From contig JANYIK010000114.1 of NCBI GenBank assembly GCA_025362115.1, positions 1 through 35,302 of the forward strand: DNA of 35,302 nt, in the 5' to 3' direction. The notes under the pieces were generated by a model. The model ran no database searches. It saw only the letters and a list, made by a program, of their open reading frames with translations, and had not been told where the DNA came from. The DNA comes from Methylophilaceae bacterium. GTDB lineage: Bacteria; Pseudomonadota; Gammaproteobacteria; Burkholderiales; Methylophilaceae. Shown here one piece after another: positions 23,145 to 30,354 of the stretch (its first letter is position 1; the number at the start of each line of letters is the position of its first letter). Position numbers and translations under genes: made by a program.

Positions 23145-24084
23145 AATGTCTCCGGATTTTTGCCTTACTTTTCTTTGCTTGAGTGGGCTTAGGCTTGCTG
23201 GGCTTGGCCTGAGTGTCTGTTTTTGCTTTTTTCTTAATCTTATGTTGCTTTACCTGTTGTTTCTCTGCCTGAATTGAGCTTGTAGCTTCTGGCTGCGACT
23301 TCTCTTTTGCGGGCTGGACTGCTGGCGCTTGCAACGGCGCAGTAAGTTCCAACTTATTCACCTGTGGATTCACCTTCACTGGCACTGCGCCTTTTGATGC
23401 CGGCGGTGGCACCAAGCTATCCAATTGCGGCTGCACCACCGACTTTCTAGGCATCAAGCGCGGCTGCGACCCCGCTACTTGCTCTATGGTCAACGCCTTG
23501 CTGGGCAGTGCATCGGGTCTCACATAATGCACTTTGACATGGCCTTGCAGATTCAAAATACTCTGCTTTTTATAAAACTGCATAGCATTCGCGCGAAGTA
23601 CTGTGTGAGGCGCTTGCAATATGGTCACCGGACGGTTTGTTTGCGCCAAATCTTGATCCGGAATAATGTGCAAATAATCCGTAACCACGGTCAATTCAGC
23701 CTTGCGTTGCGTCCCCGCACGCACTACCTTCACATTATCCATGAAATACACGTTTTCGCCATTGGCAGACACCTGCCCTCGATCCGCAATAATCTCAGTC
23801 GTTGGCTTCTTTAAGCTGTACAAACTGAAACGTGGTTTGGTCAATTCTGTACTATCGTCGTCTGGAAAGTGCCGCATTTCAGCACCTTCCAACTTGTAGC
23901 GTGGGTTACCAAATCCATTGGTTCGCAAAGTCGAGAAATTGTTCACGATGTAATCAGGGTCATGACGGTTGCTGCCATCGCGCTTGGCAGCGGGTGGCTC
24001 AGCCACCTTATCTATCCAAAAAGTAAGCGCTGTTAGCAAGGCCAACAACATCAGCCCAAACCAAATCGCAGGAATCCCTTTCAT
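23131..24084 (-). CDS. lptC: LPS export protein LptC with long basic C-terminal tail
   Basis: 317 residues; LptC is usually about 190. One N-terminal transmembrane helix (IWFGLMLLALLTALTFWI), then the OstA-like periplasmic domain to about residue 187 (NNFSTLRTNGFGNPRYKLEGAEMRHFPD..MDNVKVVRAG..GHVKVHYVRP). The remaining ~127 residues are low-complexity, rich in Pro, Gln, Ala and Lys, ending in strings such as KIKKKAKTDTQAKPSKPK. LptC hands LPS to LptA through its C-terminal edge, so a flexible cationic tail there is notable. The frame runs cleanly into the lptA overlap, so this is not a frameshift artefact within what can be seen. Confidence 0.9.
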   Translation of the reverse strand: MKGIPAIWFGLMLLALLTALTFWIDKVAEPPAAKRDGSNRHDPDYIVNNFSTLRTNGFGNPRYKLEGAEMRHFPDDDSTELTKPRFSLYSLKKPTTEIIADRGQVSANGENVYFMDNVKVVRAGTQRKAELTVVTDYLHIIPDQDLAQTNRPVTILQAPHTVLRANAMQFYKKQSILNLQGHVKVHYVRPDALPSKALTIEQVAGSQPRLMPRKSVVQPQLDSLVPPPASKGAVPVKVNPQVNKLELTAPLQAPAVQPAKEKSQPEATSSIQAEKQQVKQHKIKKKAKTDTQAKPSKPKPTQAKKSKAKIRRHYENP

Positions 24085-24093
24085 CGTTTAAGA

Positions 24094-24615
24094 CTAACGC
24101 AAAAACTGGGCTAGCTGACTATCGAGCGTTCCCTGCGCACGCATAATCAGCTCACACACCTCGCGCACCGCGCCTTGTCCCGCTTGCAGCGTGGTGATGT
24201 AGTGGGCATGCTGCTTTACTAGATCATGTGCTTGCGGCACTGTGAGCGCCAAACCCGCACGGCGCATGGGTGGCAAATCCACCACGTCATCGCCCATGAA
24301 GGCACACTGTTCCGGTTGCAAGCCCGTTTCTTTCAGCAATTCCCCAAACGCTTGCAATTTGTCGTCCACGCCCTGATAAAAATAGCTGACACCCGTGCTT
24401 TCAGCGCGTTGGGTAACCACCTTGGAAGTGCGTCCGGTGATAATCGCCATATCAATGCCCGTCGCCTTGAGCAACTTCATGCCCAGGCCGTCCTGCGTAT
24501 TAAAGCACTTATATTCCAAACCGTCGTCGCCTATGATGAGTCGCCCATCGGTCATCACGCCGTCCACGTCAAATATCACCAATTTGATGCGCTGCGCGCG
24601 TTGTTCGAGAGTCAT
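24094..24615 (-). CDS. kdsC: Kdo-8-phosphate phosphatase KdsC
   Basis: 173 residues, HAD superfamily. Catalytic DVDGV in KLVIFDVDGVMTDGRL, second motif in MAIITGRTS, and GDDVVDLPPMRRAGLALTVPQAHD with the terminal Asp pair. Removes phosphate from Kdo-8-P to give Kdo for the LPS inner core. The small C2-type cap arrangement of KdsC (tetrameric) fits the length. Overlaps kdsD by four bases and precedes lptC by nine. Confidence 0.96.
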   Translation of the reverse strand: MTLEQRAQRIKLVIFDVDGVMTDGRLIIGDDGLEYKCFNTQDGLGMKLLKATGIDMAIITGRTSKVVTQRAESTGVSYFYQGVDDKLQAFGELLKETGLQPEQCAFMGDDVVDLPPMRRAGLALTVPQAHDLVKQHAHYITTLQAGQGAVREVCELIMRAQGTLDSQLAQFLR

Positions 24616-25595
24616 ACTACTTTCGCCCTGAGTAGATCGTGCATATTGAGTGCGCCCACCAACACGCCTTGTGTGTCTATCACCAGCAACCCATTAATTT
24701 TACATTCTTCCATCAATTCCACAGCTTCTACCGCCAAGCGATTGGGCAATATGGTCTGAGGATTGGCGTGCATGGTGGTGGCGATAGTGGCGGTGTTGAA
24801 ATCAAGACCTTTTTCAAACAATCGGCGTAAATCACCATCGGTCAAAATGCCCACTGGTGCACCTTTAGCGTTGACTACTGCGGTCATACCCAACCCTTTT
24901 TTGGTCATTTCCAATAGCGCTTGCGAAAATGAAGCACCTTCGCCCACTTTTGGTATCGCTTCCTTGACACGCATCACGTCAGAAACATGTATCAGTAGCC
25001 TACGCCCTAGTGCGCCCGCCGGATGCGAACGGGCAAAATCATCAGCGCTAAAGCCTCGCGCATCCAGCAACACAACCGCCAGCGCATCTCCCAGAGCCAG
25101 TGCTGCTGTGGTGCTGGCGGTCGGTGCCAGACCCAAAGGGCAGGCCTCTTGAGATACAGCAGCGTCCAAATGCACCTCGGATTGCTTAGCCAAAGTAGAG
25201 TTGGGGTTGCCGGTCATACTAATCAACTTGGCCCCCATGCGCTTGACGGCAGGGACGATGGTGAGTAGCTCATCGCCCTCACCGGAATTGGAGAGCATCA
25301 ACACCACATCATCTCCTGTCATCATACCCACGTCACCGTGGCTGGCTTCTGCCGGATGCATGAAAAATGACGGAGTACCAGTACTGGAAAGGGTGGCAGC
25401 AATTTTGTTGGCGATATGCCCGCTTTTACCCATGCCGCTCACCACGACCCGTCCACGGCATTGTAGAATGAGTTCAACAGCGCGCTGGAAGCTGGCATCC
25501 AGCCGCGCGGCGAGCGCCTCAACCTCGCGTGCTTCAACTTGCAACACTTCACGCGCAAGCGCTAAGCCGTGGGAACTGGTTTTTAAGATAGACAT
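24612..25595 (-). CDS. kdsD: Arabinose-5-phosphate isomerase KdsD
   Basis: 327 residues. Converts ribulose-5-phosphate to arabinose-5-phosphate, the first step towards Kdo. N-terminal SIS domain (RVVVSGMGKSGHIANKIAATLSSTGTPSFFMHPAEASHGDVGM and LSNSGEGDELL), followed by two CBS domains in the C-terminal ~120 residues (VSDVMRVKEAIPKV and NPQTILPNRLAVEAVELMEECKINGLLV). First gene of the minus-strand array. Upstream, TATACT on the minus strand overlaps TATAAA on the plus strand in the gap to thiO. Confidence 0.96.
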   Translation of the reverse strand: MSILKTSSHGLALAREVLQVEAREVEALAARLDASFQRAVELILQCRGRVVVSGMGKSGHIANKIAATLSSTGTPSFFMHPAEASHGDVGMMTGDDVVLMLSNSGEGDELLTIVPAVKRMGAKLISMTGNPNSTLAKQSEVHLDAAVSQEACPLGLAPTASTTAALALGDALAVVLLDARGFSADDFARSHPAGALGRRLLIHVSDVMRVKEAIPKVGEGASFSQALLEMTKKGLGMTAVVNAKGAPVGILTDGDLRRLFEKGLDFNTATIATTMHANPQTILPNRLAVEAVELMEECKINGLLVIDTQGVLVGALNMHDLLRAKVV

Positions 25596-25605
25596 AACAC
25601 CCCAA

Positions 25606-25614
25606 GTATAAAAG
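25606..25614. promoter_or_regulatory. Possible overlapping divergent -10 elements, kdsD / thiO
   Basis: The sequence AGTATAAAAG in the 57-bp gap reads as TATAAA towards thiO and TATACT towards kdsD. No convincing -35 for either. If real, the two promoters would compete and the kdsD leader would be very short. Low-confidence call. Confidence 0.25.
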
Positions 25615-25652
25615 GGAAACGCCGCCGGATAAAGGTCGGCATAAAAATTGCT

Positions 25653-26669
25653 GTGCTAAAACGAAATATCAAACGACATATCGTAATTATTGGCGGGGGC
25701 GTTATCGGCTGTCTCAGCGCCATAGTGCTGCATAAAAAAGGTGCCCATGTCACGCTAGTTGAACGCGCTGAGATAGGTGCAGAATCTTCTTGGGCAGGTG
25801 GCGGTGTCTTGTTGCCATTATTGCCTTGGCACTACAGCGCACCAGTGAATACGCTAGCTTTGGCGGGCGCCAAGCTATATCCCATGTTGGCTGAGGAACT
25901 GCTCGCCAGCACGGGTATAGATATTGAATACACTGTTAGTGGCTTGCGCGTGTTACCCCCATTCGATAGCAGCCTTTCTAAGCAATGGTGCGCTGAAAAT
26001 GGGTTGACTGCTGAAACAGATGGCGACACGTTGTGGCTTCCCGATGTCGCACAAGTGCGCAATCCTCGGCTTATGCAAGCATTGAAGCGTTGGTTGGAAT
26101 TGAATGACGTAGCTACTGTTAAAGCAGAAATCACCCCGATCACCTCAAACAAAAATCGCGTAACCCAGCTAAGTATCAGCCAAGGTGAAATCATAAGTTG
26201 CGACCAAGTGGTCATTTCTGCTGGCGCGTGGAGTCAAGCCTTATTGGGTGATTACGCACTGGATTTGGAGCTAAAGCCCATGCGCGGCCAAATGTTGCTT
26301 TATCAACAACCCGTTGGCTTGCTGCGCGAGATACTGTATTGCGATGATTTTTATTTGATTCCGCGCCGCGATGGCCATATTCTGGCAGGAAGCACGGTAG
26401 AAGATGTGGGCTTTGATAAAACTACCACCACGACTGCGGCTGAAACCTTGCATCAAAAAGCTTTAAAGCTATTGCCTGCATTGGCGGACTGCTCCGCAAT
26501 TCAGCATTGGAGCGGTTTGCGCCCAGGCTCACCGGATAACATACCCGTCATTCAACGGCATCCTCAGCTAGAAAATGTATGGCTCAATACCGGGCATTTT
26601 CGCTATGGAGTGACTATGGCACCCGCTGCGGCTGAAATTTTGGCGCAGTTACTACTGGAAAAAATCTAG
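25653..26669 (+). CDS. thiO: FAD-dependent glycine oxidase ThiO-like
   Basis: 338 residues of the DAO flavoprotein family. Dinucleotide-binding motif HIVIIGGGVIGCLSAIVLHKKGAHVTLVE, the ESSWAGGGVLLPLLPWHY segment typical of ThiO, VVISAGAWS, KPMRGQMLL, and a C-terminal HWSGLRPGSPDNIPVIQ..NTGHFRYGVTMAPAAAEILA. ThiO oxidises glycine to iminoglycine for the thiazole of thiamine. No other thiamine gene is in the window, so another amino-acid oxidase role is possible. The start is GTG at 25653; no in-frame ATG occurs before the FAD motif. Confidence 0.88.
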   Translation: MLKRNIKRHIVIIGGGVIGCLSAIVLHKKGAHVTLVERAEIGAESSWAGGGVLLPLLPWHYSAPVNTLALAGAKLYPMLAEELLASTGIDIEYTVSGLRVLPPFDSSLSKQWCAENGLTAETDGDTLWLPDVAQVRNPRLMQALKRWLELNDVATVKAEITPITSNKNRVTQLSISQGEIISCDQVVISAGAWSQALLGDYALDLELKPMRGQMLLYQQPVGLLREILYCDDFYLIPRRDGHILAGSTVEDVGFDKTTTTTAAETLHQKALKLLPALADCSAIQHWSGLRPGSPDNIPVIQRHPQLENVWLNTGHFRYGVTMAPAAAEILAQLLLEKI

Positions 26670-26715
26670 TTTTTTTACTTTATTTCAGCAACTCTGAAAC
26701 TTTCCTAAAAACTTC

Positions 26716-26760
26716 TTGCCATTACAGTGTAAATTGTTTATTCTGTTTATACGATTTACA
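26716..26760 (+). promoter_or_regulatory. Promoter with flanking inverted repeat before the 58-aa ORF
   Basis: TTGCCA (26716-26721), 17-base spacer, TATTCT (26739-26744) forms a good sigma-70 promoter. A perfect 7-bp inverted repeat TGTAAAT (26728-26734) / ATTTACA (26754-26760), 19 bases apart, brackets the -10 and the expected start point. The placement is that of a repressor operator. Seen directly; binding is inference. Confidence 0.55.
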
Positions 26761-26788
26761 TCGTTCATCTTTAAATTAGGAGGCGAGC

Positions 26789-26965
26789 ATGTTACCAATT
26801 GACAATCAACACTATGGAATCTTATATAGTTTTCAGCCCAAGTATCTGGCGCATCTCATTGCCGATGATAATGGTCGCTTGAATTCGCAAGAGGATAATG
26901 AAGCGGTGCCCGAAAAAAATGTTTGGGCATCGCTGTACAGCTATGTCTATGCACTTATGCACTAA
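26789..26965 (+). CDS. Small protein of 58 aa, unknown function
   Basis: Not in the ORF track because of length. The ATG is preceded by TTAGGAGGCGAGC, a near-perfect Shine-Dalgarno, and a good promoter lies upstream, so expression is likely. The product starts MLPIDNQHYGILYSFQPKYLA, has an acidic middle (ADDNGRLNSQEDNEAVPE) and an aromatic end (NVWASLYSYVYALMH). Seven aromatic residues are tyrosine or tryptophan; there is no cysteine, signal peptide or clear membrane helix. I recognise no family. It stands 66 bases before a ribbon-helix-helix-like gene. Confidence 0.65.
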   Translation: MLPIDNQHYGILYSFQPKYLAHLIADDNGRLNSQEDNEAVPEKNVWASLYSYVYALMH

Positions 26966-26987
26966 AACTTCATAGTTACAAGCAGGC

Positions 26988-27020
26988 TTTATGGTATCTT
27001 TTACTCAGATTTACCATAAA
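26988..27020 (+). promoter_or_regulatory. Inverted repeat abutting the RBS of the RHH-like gene
   Basis: Perfect 9-bp arms TTTATGGTA (26988-26996) / TACCATAAA (27012-27020) with a 15-base spacer. The right arm ends directly at AGGG, the ribosome site for the ATG at 27032. It may be an operator for the encoded DNA-binding-like protein, or an RNA hairpin that affects access to the ribosome site. It differs in sequence from the repeat upstream of the 58-aa ORF. Confidence 0.6.
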
Positions 27021-27031
27021 AGGGTGTGGCA

Positions 27032-27274
27032 ATGAATGATAAAGATAAAAAATCTGCTAAGCAGAAAATGGTACGTGACAGCTTTACCATGCCGGAGGAT
27101 GACTATTCGATTCTTGACGCGCTCAAAGCCAAGTGTCTGGTGAATGGGATAGAGGTGAAAAAAAGTGAGTTATTGCGAGCTGGGCTGATAGCATTGTCGA
27201 AATGTTCTGATGCTTCACTGATACAAGCCGTGAGCGAGGTTGAGAAGCTAAAAACCGGAAGACCTAAAGGTTAA
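27032..27274 (+). CDS. Small ribbon-helix-helix-like regulator, 80 aa
   Basis: Lysine-rich N-terminus (MNDKDKKSAKQKM), then VRDSFTMPEDDYSILDALKAKCLVNGIEVKKSELLRAGLIAL, whose strand (RDSFTMP) followed by two helices fits the MetJ/Arc fold, and a basic end (KTGRPKG). Similar short proteins occur widely in betaproteobacteria as hypothetical proteins, by recall. ATG 27032 is chosen over the track's GTG two codons earlier because AGGG is 8 bases upstream. The 9-bp inverted repeat in its leader suggests autoregulation. No toxin partner is recognisable; it could also be a stand-alone DNA-binding protein. It converges on ilvA with a 44-bp gap and no clear terminator. Confidence 0.75.
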   Translation: MNDKDKKSAKQKMVRDSFTMPEDDYSILDALKAKCLVNGIEVKKSELLRAGLIALSKCSDASLIQAVSEVEKLKTGRPKG

Positions 27275-27318
27275 GTCCTTCTCCTTTTCAAAGTCAGGGA
27301 GATGGTCTCGTAAGGAAA

Positions 27319-28845
27319 TTAACCCAAAAACAACTTGTATGCAGGGTTGTTACTTTCATCCCAGTACACATAACCGAGTTGTTTCAGAAACGCCTTAAAT
27401 TCTTTTTTATCACTTTCGGGCACTTGCATTCCCACCAGAACCCGTCCGTAATCCGCACCGTGGTTGCGATAGTGGAATAGTGAAATGTTCCAACCGCTAC
27501 TCATATGTTCCAGAAATCGCATCAAAGCACCAGGGCGCTCGGGGAATTCAAAGCGATATACCAGTTCGTTTTTGGCTTGTGGCGCACGTCCACCGACGAG
27601 GTGACGAATATGCAGCTTGGCCATTTCGTCGTCGGTCAAGTCCAGCGTTTCCAAGCCGTGTTTTTGCAGTGATTCCACCAGATTATGTGCCTCTTGAAGC
27701 TTGGTTATCTGCACGCCAACGAATACGTGCGCCTCTTTGGGGTCGGAATAGCGGTAATTAAATTCGGTGATGGAACGTGCGCCCAGTAAGGCACAAAACT
27801 TCTTGAAGCTGCCGGGGCTTTCTGGGATGGTAACCGCTAACACGGCTTCGCGCTGTTCGCCGACTTCAGCGCGCTCCGCCACAAAACGCAGACGGTCGAA
27901 ATTAGTGTTTGCGCCACTGGCGATAGCTATCAGCGTCTTATTTTTGAGTTTATGACGTATCGCATATTCTTTAGCGCCGGCCACGGCTAACGCTCCAGCA
28001 GGTTCCAAGATGGAGCGGGTTTCTTCAAACACGTCTTTAATCGCGGCACAGATGGCATCGTTATCCACCACTATCATGTCGTCCACGTATTCTTGGCACA
28101 GACGGAAAGTTTCTGCGCCCACTTGCTTAACCGCAGCGCCGTCAGCAAACAAGCCCACTTGCTCTAGTTTGATCCGTTTTCCGGATTTCAACGATTGCGT
28201 CATGGCATCGGCATCTTCAGACTCCACGCCGATAATCTTGACTTCCGGCCGCACACTTTTCACATAAGCCGCGATGCCCGCAATTAGCCCACCACCGCCC
28301 ACGCAGCAGAATATGGCGTGGATAGGTTCTGGGTGCTGCTGCAAAATTTCCAATCCTATAGTACCTTGTCCGGCGATGACCTCTGGGTCGTCGAACGGAT
28401 GTACATAGGTGAGTTGCTGTTCTGTCGCTAACGCATGGGCGTGGTGACTGGCTTCATCGTAAGAATCGCCGACCAGCAATACCTCAGCACCGCGCCGCTT
28501 GACCGCATCCACCTTGATGTGTGGCGTGGTAGTTGGCATCACTATAACGGCACGGCAACCCAGTTTCTGCGCGGCCAAGGCCACGCCTTGCGCGTGATTA
28601 CCAGCCGAAGCGCAAATCACACCACGTTTGCGTTCAACTTCAGTCAAATGCGCCATTTTGTTATAAGCGCCGCGCAGCTTGAAGGAAAACACTGGCTGCA
28701 TATCTTCGCGCTTGAGCAGCAATCGGTTACCTATGCGCCGCGACAATTGGGGTGCATTTTCCAAAGGACTTTTGACCGCCACGTCATAAACGCGTGCTGC
28801 ACGGATTTTTTCTGGGTAGTCGTTTTTCATCTGAGTGTTTTTCAT
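27319..28845 (-). CDS. ilvA: Threonine ammonia-lyase, biosynthetic
   Basis: Deaminates threonine to 2-oxobutanoate, the first step to isoleucine. 508 residues, the long feedback-regulated form. PLP lysine K56 in PVFSFKLRGAYNK, GNHAQGVALAAQ, phosphate-binding CCVGGGGLIAG, and SGANTNFDRLRFV. Two C-terminal ACT-like regulatory domains follow (LAVTIPESPGSFKKFCALLG and YRFEFPERPGALMRFLEHM), which bind isoleucine and valine. The first ATG is used; a second lies five codons in. Divergent from rpiA. Confidence 0.97.
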   Translation of the reverse strand: MKNTQMKNDYPEKIRAARVYDVAVKSPLENAPQLSRRIGNRLLLKREDMQPVFSFKLRGAYNKMAHLTEVERKRGVICASAGNHAQGVALAAQKLGCRAVIVMPTTTPHIKVDAVKRRGAEVLLVGDSYDEASHHAHALATEQQLTYVHPFDDPEVIAGQGTIGLEILQQHPEPIHAIFCCVGGGGLIAGIAAYVKSVRPEVKIIGVESEDADAMTQSLKSGKRIKLEQVGLFADGAAVKQVGAETFRLCQEYVDDMIVVDNDAICAAIKDVFEETRSILEPAGALAVAGAKEYAIRHKLKNKTLIAIASGANTNFDRLRFVAERAEVGEQREAVLAVTIPESPGSFKKFCALLGARSITEFNYRYSDPKEAHVFVGVQITKLQEAHNLVESLQKHGLETLDLTDDEMAKLHIRHLVGGRAPQAKNELVYRFEFPERPGALMRFLEHMSSGWNISLFHYRNHGADYGRVLVGMQVPESDKKEFKAFLKQLGYVYWDESNNPAYKLFLG

Positions 28846-28922
28846 ATCAACTCGGGGCGTGTATTATTGATGCCTAGGTATTGCAATTATAAAGAAAACG
28901 ATAGCTCTTAAGGATTAAGAAC

Positions 28923-29579
28923 ATGGCAACACAAGACGAATTAAAACAACAAGTGGCAAAAGCTGCTGTGGCTTATGTCAAAAGTGGCATCATAGGCGTA
29001 GGCACTGGGTCCACCGCCAATTTTTTCATTGAAGAATTAGCCAAGGTTAAACATAAGATTGACGGCGCGGTCGCCAGCTCTGAAGCCACAGCACAGCGTT
29101 TACGCGCTCACGGCATTGAAGTGTATGACTTGAACAGCGTCAATGGCATGGAAATCTACGTGGATGGTGCCGACGAAGTGACCGAGCATTTCCACATGCT
29201 CAAAGGTGGTGGCGGTGCGTTGACCCGTGAAAAAATCGTGGCAGCCTGCGCCGACAAGTTTATTTGTATCGTGGATGGCAGTAAACTGGTGCCAGTGATG
29301 GGCAAATTTCCGTTGCCGGTGGAAGTGCTGCCTATGGCACGCAGTCATGTGGCACGTCAATTGGTCAAGCTAGGCGGGCAGCCAGTGTTGCGTGATTTCA
29401 CCACCGATAACGGCAATCTCATTCTCGACGTGCATAACCTGAATATCGTTGATCCTGTGGCACTAGAAGCCAAAATCAACCAAATCGTCGGCGTGGTCAC
29501 CAATGGCTTATTTGCTGCGCGTCCTGCTGATATTGTATTACTGGCTACACAAGAGGGTGTAAAAACACTCACGCGGTAA
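28923..29579 (+). CDS. rpiA: Ribose-5-phosphate isomerase A
   Basis: 218 residues, exactly the usual length. [15 protein letters not shown] phosphate-binding loop, [22 protein letters not shown] with catalytic Asp, [15 protein letters not shown] with catalytic Glu/Lys, and [19 protein letters not shown]. Interconverts ribose-5-P and ribulose-5-P, the latter being the KdsD substrate. AAGGA precedes the ATG. A TTGATG at about 28867 with an AT-rich region ~17 bases later may be its promoter. Confidence 0.97.
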   Translation: MATQDELKQQVAKAAVAYVKSGIIGVGTGSTANFFIEELAKVKHKIDGAVASSEATAQRLRAHGIEVYDLNSVNGMEIYVDGADEVTEHFHMLKGGGGALTREKIVAACADKFICIVDGSKLVPVMGKFPLPVEVLPMARSHVARQLVKLGGQPVLRDFTTDNGNLILDVHNLNIVDPVALEAKINQIVGVVTNGLFAARPADIVLLATQEGVKTLTR

Positions 29580-29642
29580 CAATAACTTAATAAAGCTGCA
29601 ATAAACTAGCCGACTTAACCCTTGGCTTAAAGGATATAGTCC

Positions 29643-30347
29643 ATGCAAACCGAACATACATTCAAGCAATACGACACCGAACTGGAAGCCGTGCGCGCCA
29701 AAGTGCTACAAATGGGCGGGCTGGTGGAGGAGCAAATCACCAACGCAGTTGAAGCGCTTGCCAGCGCCAACATGCAGCTGGCCGACCAAGTAATAGAACG
29801 CGATCATGAGGTTAATGGTCTGGAAGTTTCTGTGGATGTGGATTGCAGCCGCATCATCGCACGTCGCCAACCAGCGGCAGGTGATCTACGCATGATCATG
29901 ATGATAGTGAAAACCATCACCGACTTGGAGCGTATTGGTGACGAGGCCACCAAAATTGCCCGCGTGGCTAAACGTATTCACGAGACTGACCGAATGGCTA
30001 CGCCACGATTTAAGGAAATCAAACGCATGTCGGAGCAAGTGCGTGACATGCTACGCATCTCGCTGGATGCCTTTGCCCGTCTTGATGTTAGCCGTACTGT
30101 AGAAGTGGCACGCCAAGACATGCAGGTGGATGATGACTTCCGTGGTGTGATACGTCAACTTATCACCTTTATGCTGGAAGATCCCCGCACCATATCCATG
30201 TCATTAGAGGTGCTGTTCGTTGCTAAAGCTATAGAACGCATTGGTGATCACGCCAAAAACATCGCGGAATATGTGGTGTATATGGTCAAGGGCAAGGACG
30301 TGCGTCACGTCAGTATGCAAGAAATGGAAAACGAAACACTCAATTAA
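29643..30347 (+). CDS. phoU: Phosphate signalling protein PhoU
   Basis: 234 residues made of two three-helix bundles. The metal-binding E/DxxxD patterns are seen in RIGDEATKIARVAKRI and ERIGDHAKNIAEYVVYMVKGKDVRH, which is the typical end. PhoU restrains the PhoR/PhoB system with Pst. Here no pst genes adjoin; it precedes ppx by seven bases, so polyphosphate turnover and phosphate sensing are likely co-expressed. AAAGGA lies before the ATG. Confidence 0.96.
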   Translation: MQTEHTFKQYDTELEAVRAKVLQMGGLVEEQITNAVEALASANMQLADQVIERDHEVNGLEVSVDVDCSRIIARRQPAAGDLRMIMMIVKTITDLERIGDEATKIARVAKRIHETDRMATPRFKEIKRMSEQVRDMLRISLDAFARLDVSRTVEVARQDMQVDDDFRGVIRQLITFMLEDPRTISMSLEVLFVAKAIERIGDHAKNIAEYVVYMVKGKDVRHVSMQEMENETLN

Positions 30348-30354
30348 CTTTTTG

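Noticed and set aside
27275-27318. Possible terminator between the RHH-like gene and ilvA
   Set aside because: The CTCC / GGAG match is only 4 bp with poor spacing and no T-run; not enough to call.
28850-28920. Promoter TTGATG with downstream TATAAA/TAAAGA for rpiA
   Set aside because: Two poor -10 choices at 15 and 17 bases spacing; mentioned in the rpiA entry but too weak for a separate feature.
30241-30354. N-terminal extension of the Ppx ORF overlapping phoU
   Set aside because: The extra 38 codons are phoU read out of frame; the family start MSLAQAPVEIAAVDLGSNSF fits ATG 30355.
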